Shown in pieces: positions 62,277 to 64,000 of a stretch of DNA of 64,000 nt. The position numbers and the translations under genes are program-made. Under the pieces are notes generated by a model. The model was not told the DNA's origin. It saw only the letters and a list, made by a program, of their open reading frames with translations, and ran no database searches. The stretch is taken from NCBI GenBank assembly GCA_015039315.1, contig WIDE01000020.1, positions 171,936 to 235,935 on the forward strand, written 5' to 3'. This DNA comes from Clavulina sp. PMI_390 (lineage: Eukaryota > Basidiomycota > Agaricomycetes > Cantharellales > Hydnaceae). Numbering within the stretch: position 1 is the stretch's first letter; every line of letters starts with the position of its first letter.

Positions 62277-64000
62277 AGACGAACGCGAAGCAGAATTCGA
62301 CATTCAAGAAGGGCTTGGGATCAAATGCCAATGGTAAGCGTTCCTGATTCCCCCACGGTCTATAGAGATCTGATGCGGCTGGCCTCATGGCGCTGTCCAT
62401 CCCTCCTGCGTGCCCCGACTAGCCCCCATCGAGATCGACGACGATAGCGACGGAGCGACGCCTGTTCGCCGTGCCCCGCTGCGTGTCATCGATCTCGATC
62501 CTAGCAGTGAGGACGAGGCCGTCGCCCCCCAAGCGCCAGTTCACCAGCCTCCTGCGAACGTAAGTTTGGGTCCTACCGCTTCGTCATACATCTATGCAGC
62601 ATTATGGCTAAATGACGAACTCCTATAGGCCTCCAATGCGAAGCGCTCTCGTTCTGACACGCTTTGTGAGTCCAACGACGACCGACCCAACTCTAGATAC
62701 TAACTCGATCGTCGTTTAGCCGATGACCTGCCGGAAAAGGCAAGCAAACTTCCGCGACTGACTACCCCTCTAGAAGATAGTAAGTCGCTCCTTCATGCTT
62801 TTCAATCATCCGAACTCATTCGTGCTCCCCTCTAGCGCGTCCTCTCGATGTTCGATCGCCCAGTCGATGCACGACGGACGCAAGCCGCTCAAGTTCCCGC
62901 CCCAATTCGCCTACGCCCCCGCCCGACCCTCGCTTCCCTCAAAGTTCTGCTAGCCGAGGGCTGAGAGCTTGTAAGTGTTACTATTCTCGATGCTCGATTG
63001 CGCTGTGTCGAACTGGGTTAACTGGTGAACGGCTTTCCCTCACTCCCCACTTTAGATGGCAAGAAGGGCCACAGCACCGCTGCTCGCGACGTAGGAGGAG
63101 TAGGGCCTCTCTCGACTTTTCCTCCTCTGCGCCACGGCACCCCCATCACTGGCGAGAATAGGGTAGATGAGGTGAGCATTCACTCTTTATCATCAGAGAA
63201 TGTGCTGCTGAAACGAGTGCTACATAGAACCGTCGTTCTTCCAGCCCCGACAACCCCGCATCCCATTCCCCGCGTACGTCCTTTCCCACCTTCTCAAAGT
63301 ATCGTGCTAACCATGCGGCCTCGAACACATAGTGGCTTCGAAACGTGCACCGGCTAGAGGCACCGATACCAGCTGGCCGAACGCGCACTGGACAAAGAGC
63401 CGCCTCGGAGGAAAACCTGCCATCAAGACCGGTTTGGATACATCGCCCCCAAAGCTCACTACACCCCTCTCGCCCCTCAAGCCTGCCGACGCTCGTCGAC
63501 ACACCCCCGCCCGCCGCAACAACCCTCCCATCGTTCGCGCGCGCGATGGAAAGTCTTCGTCTGGCCACCCCGTCGCTGGGAAGACCCCGCAGCATAAAGG
63601 TAAGAGGTTTCGGATGATGGAGAACCTCTTGAGTGCATGAATCTCATGAGCTCCTTGCAGGTACCTTACCAACGACACCCCAAGGCCCTCGTCATCGAGG
63701 CACTCAATATGGAGGCGGATACATTCGCGGGGATAAGGAAAATGACCCCGTATGTGTCCACTTCTCTAAACTTGCCTAGGTTAGAACCAAGGGATTGTTG
63801 ACGTTGAACCTCGCTATAGTCACTTTTGCAGAATAAGAATTTCAAACGGCCACGATCGGCCACCCCTAGTAAGTAGGTTCCCTAATTTTAAACAACAGTC
63901 TTCTTGACGATATCTCGATCTCTCTGTAGCGACTGTTCAAGCGCATTCCGTGAAACGGAGCCGAGTGGATAACCTCCGCACGCCTACGCAAAAGTCTAAC
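62277..64000 (+). CDS. Disordered protein with SIM- and KEN-like motifs, 3' end outside window
   Basis: Not a family I recognise. ATG 62277 starts MTKKTNAKQNSTFKKGLGS. Small exons are joined by short introns; after the first intron (about 62331-62429) the frame reads PIEIDDDSDGATPVRR and RVIDLDPSSEDE, two hydrophobic cores followed by acids, as in SUMO-interacting motifs. Later exons are Pro/Ser/Arg-rich (SPTPPPDPRFPQSSASRGL, TKSRLGGKPAIKTGLDTSP). An exon at about 63662-63750 encodes GGGYIRGDKENDP, which contains a KEN sequence. The last segment has KRPRSATPTT and SVKRSRVDNLRTPTQKS, a nuclear-localisation-like cluster with CDK-type TP sites. A nuclear, cell-cycle or SUMO-linked role is inference. 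The frame is open at the window end, so the gene is partial. Confidence 0.6.

Overview
This is a eukaryotic, intron-rich window that looks like a filamentous basidiomycete (Agaricomycetes). Coding regions are broken every 100-400 bases by introns of about 42-75 bases with GT...AG ends. Genes are closely packed on both strands, and many proteins carry long Ser/Pro/Thr-rich disordered stretches. The gene set (Leo1, ataxin-10/CTR86, SIN-type kinase, pirin, GH15 enzyme, PFA5-like DHHC transferase, F-box and TKL-like kinase genes) fits that group. A Rhizoctonia/Ceratobasidium relative is my best guess, from resemblance of the lineage-specific proteins; this is inference. All spliced boundaries are my own reading. 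Outer coordinates are given for each gene, with introns mentioned where I checked them.

Layout. 0-4 kb: 3' part of a flavin polyamine oxidase (+), converging on a secreted DUF4185-like protein (-). 5-7.3 kb: ataxin-10/CTR86 homologue (+). 8.3-14.3 kb, all minus: an uncharacterised lineage-specific protein (copy A), a TKL-like kinase with altered catalytic residues, and LEO1 of the PAF1 complex. 14.8-21.3 kb (-): a very large kinase with a calponin-homology domain, a Cdc7/SepH-type septation kinase domain, a zinc-binding module and a C-terminal CaaX motif. 22.3-27.8 kb: a SIR2 deacetylase (-) and a disordered nuclear protein (+) diverge from a short shared promoter. 28.2-32.1 kb (-): a GH15 glucoamylase/trehalase-like enzyme in many small exons. 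33.2-35.5 kb (+): copy B of the lineage-specific gene with the broken tail of the kinase in front of it, an inverted copy of 8.3-10.5 kb. 35.9-38.9 kb (+): DUSP-UBL-USP deubiquitinase. 39.2-40.2 kb (-): pirin. 41.6-45 kb (+): tandem TVP38 membrane proteins. 46-48 kb (-): a Ras-like GTPase with a long tail. 48-53.3 kb: a gene-poor stretch. 53.3-59.4 kb (+): DHHC palmitoyltransferase, F-box-like protein, M28 aminopeptidase. 60-61.4 kb (-): mitochondrial ribosomal protein uL16m and an orphan end of a sugar transporter. 62.3 kb to the end (+): the 5' part of a disordered protein with SUMO-interaction and KEN-box-like motifs.

The genes are mostly housekeeping and do not form one metabolic cluster. 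Chromatin and transcription (LEO1, SIR2), cell-cycle signalling (SIN kinase, Ras-like GTPase), ubiquitin turnover (USP, F-box) and lipid-anchor or membrane traffic functions (DHHC, TVP38, two CaaX proteins) recur. The most unusual parts are three duplications (inverted segmental, tandem TVP38, and a frame-shifting 211-bp repeat inside the SIN kinase gene) and the domain architecture of that kinase.
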